DNA of 64,000 nt from Isoetes taiwanensis (lineage: Eukaryota > Streptophyta > Lycopodiopsida > Isoetales > Isoetaceae): assembly GCA_021234155.1 (NCBI GenBank), contig JAJEKV010000004.1:15987059-16051058 (forward strand), written 5' to 3'. Shown piece after piece: positions 1-10,399 of the stretch; position 1 is the stretch's first letter; every line of letters begins with the position of its first letter. The notes below the pieces were generated by a model. It was not told where the DNA came from and did no database searches. It worked only from the letters and a program-made list of their open reading frames with translations. The position numbers and the translations under genes were made by a program.

Positions 1-407
1 AATTTTATTAATAATTATAATGGTACTAGCGTAGTGTCGGCACCTGCAGCCAATAGCGGAGGGCAAGGAGGTCGAGCTATGAAGACTTGCAACACAAATT
101 TTGTTGGAATGTGTTGCAAGGAATGAAAAAGTACCTCGGACGTTAATTTTAATTTTGATAAACTTAATTGTCATGTTAAGCGGAATTATTGAGTAATCTC
201 TTTTAATGATGTTATGAATTGATAAGTTATTTCATAATGTGATGGCGTGATAATGTCCTAAAATATTACCTTAAGGTAATCTTAATAAATGTGTAAGTAT
301 TATAGTAATTATAGTATGCACCGAGGTTGATTGCGGGGTTAGGGCGATCCCAAGGTGGGGGAGACCCACGATCTTTGCCGGACAACATCATTTCAAGGTG
401 GGGAGAA
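1..407 (+). mobile_element. 3' internal end of a Ty3/gypsy-like LTR retrotransposon
   Basis: This is the untranslated 3' part of an element that begins outside the window. A short frame open from base 1 ends at a TGA near base 126 (Gly/Ala/Asn-rich, then Cys-containing), which could be the last codons of the element's polyprotein or of an extra ORF. No protease, RT or integrase motif lies inside the window. The segment ends in the purine-rich run AAGGTGGGGAGAA at 395-407, directly before TGTGAC, which is the usual layout of polypurine tract plus 3' LTR in plant Ty3/gypsy elements. Assignment rests on the PPT/LTR junction, not on coding sequence. Confidence 0.5.
395..407 (+). promoter_or_regulatory. 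Polypurine tract (plus-strand priming site)
   Basis: AAGGTGGGGAGAA lies immediately before the LTR start TGTGAC. A G-rich PPT of this form is common in plant Ty3/gypsy elements and fixes the element on the plus strand. Confidence 0.6.
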
Positions 408-554
408 TGTGACATTCGGGGCCGATATACGGTCCCGGGGGCGTATCTTTATGCTTGCCTCAAATCATACTGCGCCCTTCCGTGGCGATGTGCGCTAGCG
501 TGTAGCCAGGTGGGTAGCCCTAGGGAGGCAACGCGTGCGAGAAATATGTGCAAC

Positions 555-740
555 TATTAATGCACATTTTCCAATGTACACATTAATGTGGGCACACATT
601 TCCATGTGGTCACTTGATGCCAAGTGGGCCACACCCATAGAATCAATTAATGTGCACATTTTCCAATGTACACATTAATGTGGGCACACATTCCATGTGG
701 GCACATTTTGCCACCTAGCCATTAAAACAAGTGGGCCCAT
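555..740 (+). repeat. Two-unit direct subrepeat inside the LTR
   Basis: Two units begin with ATTAATG(TG)CACATTTTCC at about 555 and 646. Each continues with GTACACATTAATGTGGGCACACATT and a Ccatgtgg(t/g) segment. Period is about 91 bases. Subrepeats in the U3 part of LTRs often carry enhancer activity; here that is inference only. Confidence 0.7.
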
Positions 741-1340
741 TACCAATTATCCCACATGCCTAAAGGGGATAATTGGAAACCCTAACCAACCCCTTGTCTA
801 TTAAGGAGGAAACCCTAACTTGCCCAATTTTTGGTTTCTAGGGTTTTAGAACTACGTTGCAGGCGCCTCAACGACCAAAACCTCCCGGACTCTTGCACGA
901 GAGGTTTGCACCATTAGTTTCCCCTTGATTGGCGTTTTGGTGGGATGGGTCGAGCTTCGGTCGGGAGGAGCCACTCAAGGATCAGGTATTTGGCCAATTA
1001 GATAGTCTAAACCCTATTTCAGTCCTTAGAATCGATAGGGTTTAGCCTATTAAATTGCCCATAGCAACCTTCTAGATCTCTAGATACCAGACCTCTAACT
1101 AAAGAACCTAACTCATCTTTGTAGATTAGATATAGTTCTTTAGTTCTTACATGATATATGGATGATGTATCTCTATGAACTCCTTGTATTGGGAAGGGGG
1201 GTAGAGACCTAAAAGCTTGGTAGTAGATGCTCCTAGAGTAGCCTCTCTAGCACACTATAGATTAGGCACGTGTGCAAGAACCACAGGGTTGTGGGTGAAG
1301 GGGCCGTGCGGCTAGAAGGAGGTTCATGTCACGACTCTTG

Positions 1341-1380
1341 AATGATCCCTCCGGTGTGTAAGGCCTACCGGGGGATCATT
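1341..1380. other. Imperfect hairpin in the LTR
   Basis: AATGATCCCTCCGGT at 1341-1355 faces ACCGGGGGATCATT at 1367-1380 across a loop of about 11 bases. The arms pair apart from one unpaired base. It could fold in the transcript; function is unknown. Confidence 0.65.
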
Positions 1381-1995
1381 GTGACTAGGTCTAATGGCTC
1401 ACCATTGAGTGCGGTGAGGCATGGACTCGACACCCAGTGAAGTGGTGTACACTTTCCAAGGGTTCCGATCCGAACACAGGCGGTGACCCTCTAGTCACCT
1501 TGAGTCGACATGTAGATCTACGGAGGGAGTGATCCCTTCTGCCCCATCGAATTTGGGAGGATGAAACCCAAGAATAGCCCTTACGGCTATGCATCCGTGA
1601 GCTCTGATCGAGGTCAGAGCACTTTTGACCTACTCAAAGTGTGCACAGGAGGAGGCGGATGGAGTGGACAACCCTATGCCATGTTCATATGCCACCCAAT
1701 CCATTGCCATGAATTACGTGCGCAATGAACTCAAAAGAGACCCAAGCGTCACCATCCCCTTGAGTCAGAGCCTTGGGTAGAACTCCCCATATGTATTGTG
1801 CTCACCTTGTTTATGCAGATGTGATGGACCACCCTTGAGGTGGATATGTGCTTATGTTATATCTTGACATGTTTGTTTACCCTTCACATGACTAGGTAGG
1901 CCCCGAGGGAGGCGGGGGTAAAATGACCCTTCACTCTTCCCAATCGGAACCCCACCCGGGTTGCGGTGTTATGTGGAGGGCCCTGTATCGGCATG

Positions 1996-2072
1996 GAGCT
2001 GGTATGGGGGAGGAACTCCTGTTTGTATACGGTGAGAGCACCGTATACGAGTAGGGGACGTCACACCAGCTC
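1996..2072. other. Nested stem structure with a perfect 10-bp inner hairpin
   Basis: GTATACGGTG (2025-2034) and CACCGTATAC (2039-2048) form a perfect 10-bp stem with loop AGAG. An outer stem pairs GAGCTGGTATG (1996-2006) with CACACCAGCTC (2062-2072) at 10 of 11 positions. The inner hairpin ends 11 bases before the proposed GTCACA LTR end. It may be an LTR R/U5 transcript structure, or a remnant of a palindromic insertion target. Confidence 0.6.
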
Positions 2073-2707
2073 TGCATTGCATCTATGAAATGTTCTTGGC
2101 AAGTCCTTCTCCCTACGCTCTGCTTCAGTGATGTTCCAATATCAAGAGTGCTCTGATGGTATGTTATTCTCAAAGGAATTAATCTTCTTCCATTCTTTAT
2201 GATATCTTTTCTAGCATGATCTGCATTGGATGGACATGCGGGAAACGCGTTCATGACGACAGTACCTATGCAACAATGAAGACAAATCATTCAAGAAAAA
2301 AAGTAACAAACAAATGAGTAACCAATTTATAATGTTTAATTTTCACCCTGCTACTGCCTTCCACCGTTGATTGCTATTGCGGCTTCTTTGGAGCGGTGTC
2401 CCATGCCTCTGAATTATCCAATCTCATTTCTTAGCATTGTTGAGAATTAGAAGTTCATCCAAAGTCCAGAGCTTGGACCCCCAACCAAGCTGCCCATTTC
2501 TCTCCACTGTTCAAATTGAATTGCAGAGGTAGAAGGCAGCCTTAATGCTGTTCGATGGGCAGTTGGTGGTGACATCGTACACAAAATCAAATTATATAGA
2601 TTATGTCATTTTTATATTGTTAGCTACAACCTATAGTAGTGAACCATTAATATCAGAACTTGCAGAGAGCATTAAACTTGTAGAGCATTAATATCAGAGG
2701 ATTAATA
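2066..2707. other. Stretch without a supported gene
   Basis: On the minus strand about 2084-2290 is open (residues such as NADHARKDIIKNGRRLIPL) and runs on into the LTR. I do not recognise it. The expected BURP C-terminus with its spaced Cys-His pairs (CH motifs) cannot be found here, so the C-terminal half of the neighbouring BURP gene is missing, moved or too damaged. The rest is AT-rich and featureless. Confidence 0.4.
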
Positions 2708-3720
2708 TCAGAACTTGCAAACCATAAATATCATAACTTGTAAAGCATTGCAGAGCCCTAAAGCATCTCCTAGCATTGAGTTCACATATTTGATCATCTC
2801 CTCTAATGAGTTATAGCATTTGCTTATAGTTTCGACTTCATCCTTTGTCTTTCCTTCACAATGCCCCAATGTTGCCCTCATCTCATTCATTTGCTCGGCA
2901 CCGCTTTCAATCCCGGCCCTACTCAGCGTAGTGCTAAAGTTTTCTTCTTGAAAGGCGTAAATTCTAACAGATCCTTATACAGAAATGCAGCCTTTGGAGC
3001 TGGATTTTTTGTTGTTATAAATACTATTCTTTTGCCATTTATAAGATCTGATAGCCTAAAATATTTATGAGGATCTATGTTACCTGCCTTGGGCATTAAA
3101 TGTCTGGGAGCATGGTCATGGTTCAACCACATTGGCAGATCATCCATGTGGCCTCCATTGTGCCTGATCCACATTGGCAGATCATTGTCCTTAACTGCTT
3201 GATCCACATTAGAAGATCATCTATACCCTGGCCTCCATTGTACCTGATCGACATTGGCAGATCATTGTCCTTGACTGCTTTATGCTTGATCCACATTGGA
3301 AGATCATCTATATCCAGGCCTCTACTGTGCCTTATCCACATTGACAGATCATTGTCCTCAACTGCCTTATGCTTGATCCCCTTTGGAAGATCATCTATGT
3401 CCTGGCCTCCATTGTGCCCGCTCCACATTTGCAAATCATTGTCCTTGGCTGCCTTATGCTTAATATACATTGGAAGATCATCTATATCCTGGCCTCCATT
3501 GTGCCTGATCCACATTGGCAGATCATTGACCTATTCTTTTTCATCCACAACCTGTTCTTTTTCAAATGGGTGTAAGATATCCACAACCTGTTCTTTTTCA
3601 AAGGGGTGTAAGATATATGTGAATGCTGACCTCTCTGAGCATACTTACAGATGTTACACTTATAGATAGGTGTATAATATATGTAAATGCTGACCTCTTC
3701 AGCACCAGAAAATTGGTATA
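2708..3720 (-). pseudogene. BURP-domain protein, N-terminal part (broken)
   Basis: BURP proteins are plant-specific secreted or cell-wall/vacuole-associated proteins (USP, RD22 and PG1-beta types). Read on the minus strand, an acidic repeat region (87-bp minisatellite, 29-residue units) leads into DPHKYFRLSDLINGKRIV, then NPAPKAAFLYKDLLEFTPF, then SGAEQMNEMRATLGHCEGKT, then ISKCYNSLEEMIKYVNSMLG. This follows the family order FF..DL..G, FLPR...IPF(S), the G-x-(x)-M...L..CE block and C..SLE.M..F....LG. One frameshift near 2945 separates two open segments, and a TAG interrupts the frame near 3536. The C-terminal CH motifs are not found downstream, so the domain is incomplete. Upstream on the same strand the repeat continues as two units of HPFEKEQVVD. 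The second copy of this region keeps only the repeat part, cut by the gap. The BURP family call is firm; whether the gene is dead or merely mis-sequenced is open. Confidence 0.75.
3123..3537 (-). repeat. 87-bp in-frame coding minisatellite of the BURP gene
   Basis: About four and a half units of 87 bp encode a 29-residue unit of the form NGGQDIDDLPMWIKHKA plus VKDNDLPMWIRH. Each unit contains two DLPMW half-units. The frame stays open through about 130 residues although the units vary, which indicates past selection for coding. N-terminal repeats before the BURP domain are common in RD22 and PG1-beta relatives, but I do not know this unit from them. Confidence 0.85.
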
Positions 3721-3732
3721 GTCAAGAATCAT

Positions 3733-3860
3733 TGAAAAAGAATCAGTAGATGGAAAAAAATCAGTAGATGAAGTCGTTGAAAAGGAATCAGTAGATGAAA
3801 AAGAATCAGTAGAGGAAAAAAAATCAGATGAAAAAGAATAAGTAGATGAAGTCGTTGAGA
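3733..3860. repeat. Short GAA-AAA-GAA-TCA-GTA-GAT repeat
   Basis: Repeats of (GAAAAAGAATCAGTAGAT) with variants. Plus-strand reading gives EKESVDE units and stays open, apart from one TAA, to about 4018; minus-strand reading gives Ser/Thr-rich units. Given the minus-strand BURP gene next door the strand is undecided. The second copy (38,050-38,190) is strongly degraded. Confidence 0.6.
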
Positions 3861-4039
3861 TGGAGTATTACTTGGATTCATCAGAAACTGCTCCAGACAT
3901 TGGAGCAATGCACAGCGAATGCAATCGACACTCCATACTCCACCGGATACAGGTCACACTTGATTTCATGGTCACACACCTGCGATTACAGGTCACATTC
4001 GGACGTGGCCAGTTGTGAAGGCCGTGATACCATCACGTA

Positions 4040-4790
4040 AAATGTTGGACTTTAGAACTCTAGAAGGGGTGAAGTACTAGCATAGTTTAGGAGATGTTTG
4101 GCTTGTATCAGTTATATGGGATCAGAAATACAGTTGAAGCACATTGTCTATTGAAATTGGACGATCTTTTGTAATGATATATTTCGTCTAATTCTATCCA
4201 GGAACTTACTCAAATCTTTTTATATGCATCTTATTCAAGACAAGCTGTAATGCATGCTGATACACAGGGATGTAAATGAACTCTACGAATAAGGTGGTTG
4301 TTTTGGTTATGGAAAGTTACAGATTTGGATAGATTCTCGAATAAGGGCTCGCATGAAAACAGACAAAAGCTCCCGATCTAGCTAGGCTTTTCATTCATCT
4401 CAATAGTTTTTCTACAACGGTATCGAGTGGGTAGCTGCACATCACAGGCTACTGAAAAAATGTAAAATATAGGGAATATCCAGTTATAACACTTGGACCG
4501 CAAATAAAATTATGTGCTACAGATGTTGGCTAGTGTACGTTTTGCCGAGCTTATGGTTAGGATTAAAAACCCAGCCCTTCGGGTTTTGAGGAAAAACCCT
4601 AGCAATAAAATCTCGGCAGGTGGCTTGGACAACACAAGGCTGCTAATCGTTCCCACAAAAAAATCCACGCTCCCACGAGAGAATCACAGAAGTCCGCATC
4701 ACCCACAGGAGGACACGTACATCATCAACAAAAACCAATAGAAAAACCTCCTCGAAAAGCGAGGGGCTGGTCATCGTGTCACGCGACGTA
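4040..4790. other. Stretch without a supported gene
   Basis: AT-rich, with open minus-strand segments near 4560-4740 (for example CRDFIARVFPQNPKGW) that might be a leader exon of the BURP gene, but no splice pair or signal peptide can be shown. No other feature seen. Confidence 0.35.
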
Positions 4791-4799
4791 AAACAACAT

Positions 4800-5060
4800 T
4801 TACAATAATATACACATCGGGGGCGATGGGTGGGAGTCAAAGGAACTGGCTGAGAGGAGAAAGCGATGATGAGAAGCCGACTGAAAACACTGCAAGAAAT
4901 AACGATCCCAAAGCAGACGGAACCCGGAAAATGCATGCATGGGAGAGATGCATGCTTTCGCCCATTCGATAATCTGCGATCGATCGATCTCCAAGCGAAC
5001 GAGCCCGGAAAATGCATGCAATGCATGCATGCATGGGAGAGATGCATGCCCGCCCATTCG
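4800..5060 (-). promoter_or_regulatory. RY (CATGCATG) box cluster with TATA-like element
   Basis: CATGCATG and CATGCAATGCATGCATGCATG-type runs occur at 4931-4939 and 5010-5035, with GATGCATGC at 4947-4955 and 5041-5050. They lie in two units about 97 bp apart, each built as GGAAAATGCATGCA...GGGAGAGATGCATGC...CCCATTCGA. On the minus strand a TATATTAT lies about 120 bp downstream (near 4805). CATGCATG is the known binding site of plant B3 factors of the ABI3/FUS3/LEC2 group, and the classic BURP gene USP is seed-expressed. The cluster sits upstream of the minus-strand BURP fragment. The link to that gene is inference. Confidence 0.45.
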
Positions 5061-5189
5061 AGAATACTGATCCGATGGCTCGAATCGATGTCATTAGTGT
5101 CCCTTTTATTCTGATGATGGCAAAAATTTGTGAAAATTTTTGGCGTGCATAGGCTAGGATGAAGTGCAAATGGTACAACTGTTATATAT

Positions 5190-5275
5190 GTGCCCCATTG
5201 ATCATAGAGCAGAATGGTCCCAATGGTTCCTTATTTTGGAATGGTTCCAATGGTCCCTTATTCTAGAGCATTTTA
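5190..5275. repeat. Two 27-bp direct repeats
   Basis: GGTCCCAATGGTTCCTTATT and GGTTCCAATGGTCCCTTATT follow each other at about 5216-5270. The same pair is present at 39,497-39,543. Confidence 0.6.
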
Positions 5276-5509
5276 TAAACTTTAGATTGTTTGTTGTAGT
5301 AAAATGTGCTACGGCTTTGTGAAGCTCTTGAAATGAAATTTAGTACTTCTATTATGTCCGGGTCCGTTTCTAGACTTTCAAAACTCCTCTGTTTTGGGCG
5401 AGTTCTGGCACTAAGGGCTTCATCAACTTGCAAGCACTGTTTTTGAGTTTAGTACATCATGGTTTTTAGATTGAATGGGTTTTTGGATTGAATAGTTAGG
5501 CTAGATTTC

Positions 5510-5720
5510 AATTTTTTTTCTCCCTCTTTCCTTCCTCTTCTTCTTTGTTCTTCATTATTTTTCTTCTTCATTGTTTTCTCATTCTTTCTTCCATGCTTCT
5601 ATTCTCCCCTTCTCTCTTCCCTTATTTCTTCTTTCCTCATTTCTTTCTCATGCTTCCTCATTCCCATGCTTTCTCATTCTTTCTCATTTTTCTTTTCTCA
5701 TTCTTCCCTCATTAAGCACA
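5510..5720. repeat. CT-rich low-complexity tract
   Basis: Long run of TTCTTCTTT, CTCATTCTTTC and similar units. Any long frame through it is an artefact of composition. Confidence 0.9.
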
Positions 5721-6065
5721 ATTTCATTAAAATGAAATTTAATTGATTCAATTAGGAATGAAAATCCTTTTAGTCCATTTTATGCCAATTTTTTTTTAAC
5801 AATTATAGGCCATTTAAAAAAAAATATGCATCTAAAGTGCAGTTTATTGAAGCCATTAAAAATACTAACATTGCATATAATGAAGCTAGAGAAACATAAC
5901 ATCACAAAATTAGTTAAAATTCCAAATTCATAGATTTGCATATCAAAAATTTGCCACAACAGGAGCAAGGACTTCGGAAAGAGAGTGCGTTTACAAGAGT
6001 ATTAGTGTACAATTTACATTATATTCACACAAAATTAGGGGTTCCGCATCGAGGATCGGGGTTAA
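5720..6065. other. AT-rich stretch, no gene
   Basis: AT-rich sequence linking the CT tract to the minus-strand coding region. Nothing recognised; the same sequence is found at 40,020-40,360. Confidence 0.5.
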
Positions 6066-6068
6066 GTA

Positions 6069-9000
6069 TTGCCGGGTCCATGGCTAGAAGAAGCAACCAT
6101 AGGATCTCACTTGAAAGCTCTCGAAACTTGTGGTAGTGAAATTGGGATCATTAAGAATGTCGGTCGGTTGTGTGTTCTTGATCACATCATAGTCCACATC
6201 GGGTGGAGCTTCAGGCATCTCTGGATTTGGTGGATCTACGGCTTCTTCAACAACAGCACCTTGTCTCTCTGTCACAGGAACTGCTGCGATGATAGGATTC
6301 AGGAGGCGGTCAAGCCTATCAAGAATCCCCTTTAGGCACTCGGTCACTTTTCGAACACAATGCAAAATCTCTTATTCATCAATGAAGCGGCCAAAGAACC
6401 ACGGAGAAGTAATCAAACACCCACGTTCTGGCGGTACCATTTTACGCAGACGAGGTAGGAGCATGTGGCGGGGCCCCGGTTGGTTTCTCATGATTATGTC
6501 CCACGGCAAACCTTGCCCGGTTGTACTGAATCTGGCGTTGCGAGCTTCCGACCATAGCCTCGGTCTCCGTCTTAGTCTTCTTAGTTAGGCCGCGAGGCGG
6601 TGGCGGTTCTTGAGGATGATCGTTAAAGGGGAATCTAAGGTCAATTGCATCGGCGGAGGACTGCGGTGGCACGAATCTTTGTGGCGTGCGCTAGTGCATG
6701 GACCTCCCCGAACTCACGGGGCGGTATTCTTGTATTAGATCCTCATACATGCCAATAAAAACTTCGAATCGGAATCGGATCATCCAACACCGATGAAATC
6801 AAAAGTTATGCTCAGAGCCTTGCAAAGACCACTATCGAGAAAAGAATCGGTGTGGGTGTTCTTCTGGTATTTTGTATTAAAGAAATTAGATAGTGTGGTT
6901 TGTCCCACATTGGAAATATGTCTCTAGTGTCGGGGCAATCAAGGATCTTGGGTGCGAGGAGTGCATCTAACTTGCCCCTGGCGTACGTTAGTTCAACCGC
7001 CCAGCGAAGTCTTGGTATCCTCTCTTGCAAGGCGGCATTGGCGTATGAATCTTGCCAAAGGCTGGTGGCGCGTTACCCGAAAATGCCTTCCTTGGTCACT
7101 CGAGTTTCAACCCACTTACTATGCAAGGTGGCCATGGAAATCCGGTCGGTATCCTCGAAGCGAACCTTTGCCGATCTTGAGATCGATTGAAGGATTTGAA
7201 CTTCCTCGGGAAAATTATCCTTCCGTATTCAAAAATCTCCTTCTTCAAGAAAGATATGGATCTTAGTGTCTTTGCCCTTGCCTTGAAGAATTGCTTACCA
7301 ATATAATCACCGGTGACCTTGGCGAAGGTCTTCTCATCCGACACTTCACGGAACGGAACCAAGCGGTCTTGGTCGAGCCCCCTCATGCACCTCGGGGTAG
7401 GTCGGTTGAAGTAGTCAAATTCTTTTGCCCGATTCACGGGTAATAGTTTGTCCCTTGTTGTCTTTTTAGCTTGCCCGATTTCCATAAGTTCCATAGGGAC
7501 ATGAATGGCATGAAGAAATGGTTGAAATCTTTTGGATGCTTACCCGCGCGTATGGTAACCGGCCAAAAGCGGATACTTGGGAAAAACAAGAAGTTAGCCT
7601 TGAACATTTAATGAGCAAATGGCACCGGCCCATTTGCTAATCTTGCCAACAATTACAATATGTACCTTGTATGGTTACGGCGTGGCCAGCGTCCAGATGG
7701 ATCGGGCTTCCGCGCCAGAGCATATTATTTGCCCCTTGGTGGGTTATATTATCAATGAAGGGCTCTTTGAAAATAGTCTTAGCGGTGATATCCATTGACT
7801 TCTGGCCGAAATGGTTGCGGGCATTCCACGTTAGATTGGCCCCGTGCGGATAACACTTTCGGCAATTAGTTGAAGATAAATCTTTGACATTTGCTCTTGG
7901 GACTTTCTTTGTGTCGAGTCTTCTACATACAAAGGCGACCCATAAGCAGAATGATTGTCATTCACTATATAATAGTGCATCCCCATGAGGTCATCCTCGG
8001 TTTTCCAAGCGACCGGTTGTTTGTGGCGGGATTGAATGGAATCACATCAGTGAGGAGTGAACAACGCGGATGTGGGTCTCTCTGAAAGGACTCCACTAAC
8101 GTTTTGGCGTGCTCCATATTCCTTGGTCTAGATGTCGGATTTGCGGCCCTTGATATAGTTTGAACACGCCTATTTTTTTTATAAATGTGACACCGGAGGA
8201 AAGCAGATGCTGGGTGATCACAAATTTTTTTTCTGTATTCTCTCTGTAGTCTTTTCCTCTTCTGACCTTTCCACCTTAAGATTTGCGGGCACTCTAGCAA
8301 GTCTTGAGCTATTCTTAATGTGAGCTTCTTTGGCTCTGGCTTCTTAATGGGGACCCTTTTGGCGGTGTGTCCATGATATCCTAGCTATGCCTTTGGGCTC
8401 ATAGGTTCACCACCACTTCTAAGACTTCCAGGCGGGACTTGGAGTCAGAGTCACTCTCCTTTGTTTTTAGGTGTCCTCTCCTTCTCATAGGTCTCCAGCC
8501 TTTGCTTCTTCTTCTTTTTCCCATCCATTTCCTCTGTCTCCACTTCCTTTCCCTCCTTTTCCTGTCTCGCCTTTCCTTCCTTCTGCCCCTTGCCTCCCCT
8601 ATCCTTTTCTTTCCTTTCCTTTTTCTTTTCCTTCTTTTCTTTCTCTTCCTTCTCTTCCTTTTCCTTCTCTTCCCTCTTTTCCTTTTCCTTCTTTTCCCTT
8701 TTCCTTCTCGGGGATCTTTGTGATCCTTTCTCTTAACTTTCGGCTTGACCCAGCCTTTCCTTACGTCGGTTTCACGGCCAACATCCTCGATTAGAAGATG
8801 AGGAGTCTTTTTCATTTGCCGGTGTCTCCTTAGTTTGTCTTGTCTTCTTCTTGCTAAGCTGTTTTTAGCGGTAGTGTCCATAATGGGGTGGCTTCTGGCG
8901 GGCTAATGCCTTCTTCGAATGAAGAGTTTTTCGACTTCGTTCATCACGATTGAAAGAATCATAAAGCCCCTCAAGATTTCTTGTGGGCCTTTGATGTCGG

Positions 9001-9208
9001 CTTCTTCAAAGGCTGTTGTATGATGGCGATGCCATCCTTGCTTCTTCGTAGAACCGGCTACATTTGCAATGCTAGAAGACATTACGGTCGGATCATAAAA
9101 TTTCCGGTCCACATAGTAGACAATTATTCTCTGGCGCATAGTGTCCTCAAGGACCACTCGGAGCCAATCATCGCGACCGCTCTTGGCAACCATCTTCATG
9201 TGGACCAA
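6069..9208 (-). pseudogene. Unrecognised decayed protein-coding region
   Basis: Read on the minus strand, successive open segments keep similar protein in both copies despite frameshifts. Near 9.2 kb: RDDWLRVVLEDTMRQRII then YYVDRKFYDP. Next SSSIANVAGS, then an Arg/Lys/Glu-rich stretch (8.45-8.80 kb). Then RRVQTISRA, a CPQC-containing segment and IFKEPFIDNITHRGQN. Then LPVNRAKEFDYFNRPTPR, VTGDYIGKQFFKARAK and SISFLKKEIFEY. It ends in a Pro-rich tail (6.1-6.35 kb). The conservation of readable protein between copies argues for real coding. I cannot assign a family; a replication or transposition protein of a mobile element is possible given the neighbours. Exon limits are not determinable by eye. 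Confidence 0.4.
8470..8800 (-). repeat. CT-rich tract encoding Arg/Lys/Glu-rich segment
   Basis: Plus strand is CCTTTTCCTTCTCTTCC-like; minus strand reads a run of K/R with some E and G, about 80 residues. The reading is open in both copies but in differing frames, and the composition alone makes it open, so coding status is uncertain. If real it is a strongly basic disordered segment. Confidence 0.6.
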
Positions 9209-9435
9209 GATACACAGCTGGTAAATGCCGGCTGATTAAAGGCTGTCTCCTTTATAAGGGGCGAGAGCTCTCTTCTACCCGATCTCCGTTCGAGCCTGTA
9301 GCGGTTGAGGGGGCTCACCGCGTTACTTCCATGCACCGGTGCAATGCATTCGGCATGATAATGCGGTCGGATTGAAATTGTGTTTCGGGCGTAACATGGC
9401 TGCAACAAAGGGGCATCGGTAACAAAGAGGCATCG

Positions 9436-9990
9436 ATAAATGGTTTTAACAAACGGCGGAACAATGTCGGTTGTGGTATGCAAATGGCGTGGTGGCTGCC
9501 ATTTGCATCATCGATGCATCACATGGAAGCGGTTCGTATGCATTTCCACCAAGTTTGGTCAGAGGCCTCCACCAGTCCCCGAGCCCCTCCCTTCGCCAAA
9601 AATTCAGGAAGATGGTTCGAAGGAGAGTAGCTCGACCGGTGGAGGCACCACTTCGTAGGAGAGAGCACTGAGAGCATAACACAATGAGAAGCTAGCTACC
9701 TCGGCCTGAACTTCGGATGCAAATGGCGCCATTTGCTTAGTCGTCTGGTTTTAACAAGCGGGCAGACCGCGACTAGGCAACGCCATGACTAGCAAATAAA
9801 GTTTCCATCGGTGCATCACATGGAAATGCTTTGGAGTTGATGCGGATGCATTTCCACTGCGTTTGGTTGTGAGGCCTCCACCAGTCCAAGCCCCTCCCCT
9901 TACGCAATATTAAGCGGAAGATGGTTGGAAGGAGAGTGGCTCGGCGGGTAGAGGCACTGCGATTAAATAGGAGCAATACATATGCTAATG
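9436..9990. repeat. Two diverged direct repeats of about 240-310 bp
   Basis: Units at about 9436-9680 and 9749-9985. Both contain TTTTAACAA(G/A)CGG, GCATCACATGGAA, ATGCATTTCCAC, TGAGGCCTCCACCAGTCC, GCCCCTCCC and GGAAGATGGTT(C/G)GAAGGAG in order. The second copy of the pair is at 43,690-43,920 and 43,980-44,180. No coding support. Confidence 0.7.
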
Positions 9991-10076
9991 ACTCCAATAG
10001 TGTTTATGGATTTCCGGGCCTTGAGATAAAAAATGGCGCCATGAAGCCATTTGCCATAACTCACAAGTCCCAAATG

Positions 10077-10345
10077 TATGCTAATAGACGCCATTATAGC
10101 AAACAAGGCCCTATTGTAAGCTAATAGACATCAAATGAAGCCATGGCCATTTGCCAACAACAAGGCCCCCCTCTTGTAAGCTAATAGACATCAAATGAAG
10201 CCATGGCCATTTTACCAACAACAAACCCTATGGTAAGCTAATAGACATCAAATGGCACCATGGCCCATTTGCCAATAACAAAGACCTATGGTAAGCTAAT
10301 AGACATCAAATGGTTGGTAGCAACAAGACTCCTAGAGTAAGTTAC
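10077..10345. repeat. Minisatellite, unit about 60-65 bp
   Basis: Five or so units share GTAAGCTAATAGACATCAAATG, a (G)CCATGGCCATTT(G)CCAACAACAA segment and a CCCT(A/T)TGGTAAG joint. Later units degrade into 10,345-10,400. Each unit has a CAAATGG...CCATTTG inverted core. Confidence 0.85.
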
Positions 10346-10399
10346 GGGCATTCAAATGGCATTCATTTGTCAACTAAGACCTTAAAGTGGTTATCGGGC

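Larger units (their letters stand above)
408..2065 (+). mobile_element. 3' LTR (or solo/truncated LTR) of the Ty3/gypsy-like element
   Basis: The proposed LTR starts with TGTGACAT after the PPT and ends in GTCACA at 2060-2065, so its termini are inverted TGTGAC...GTCACA. Inside are a two-copy subrepeat (555-740), a TATA-like stretch near 1150 and two strong hairpins (1341-1380, 2025-2048). The 5' LTR lies outside the window, so the right end is not proven. A stem that crosses the proposed end (1996-2006 with 2062-2072) is a reason to keep the end open. No candidate TSD can be tested because the left end is missing. Confidence 0.45.

Noticed and set aside
327-560. 77-codon plus-strand frame across the PPT/LTR junction
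   Set aside because: It spans the LTR boundary and has no motif; chance frame.
3100-3669. 189-codon plus-strand frame over the 87-bp minisatellite
   Set aside because: It is antisense to the BURP repeat units; the minus strand continues into a recognisable BURP domain.
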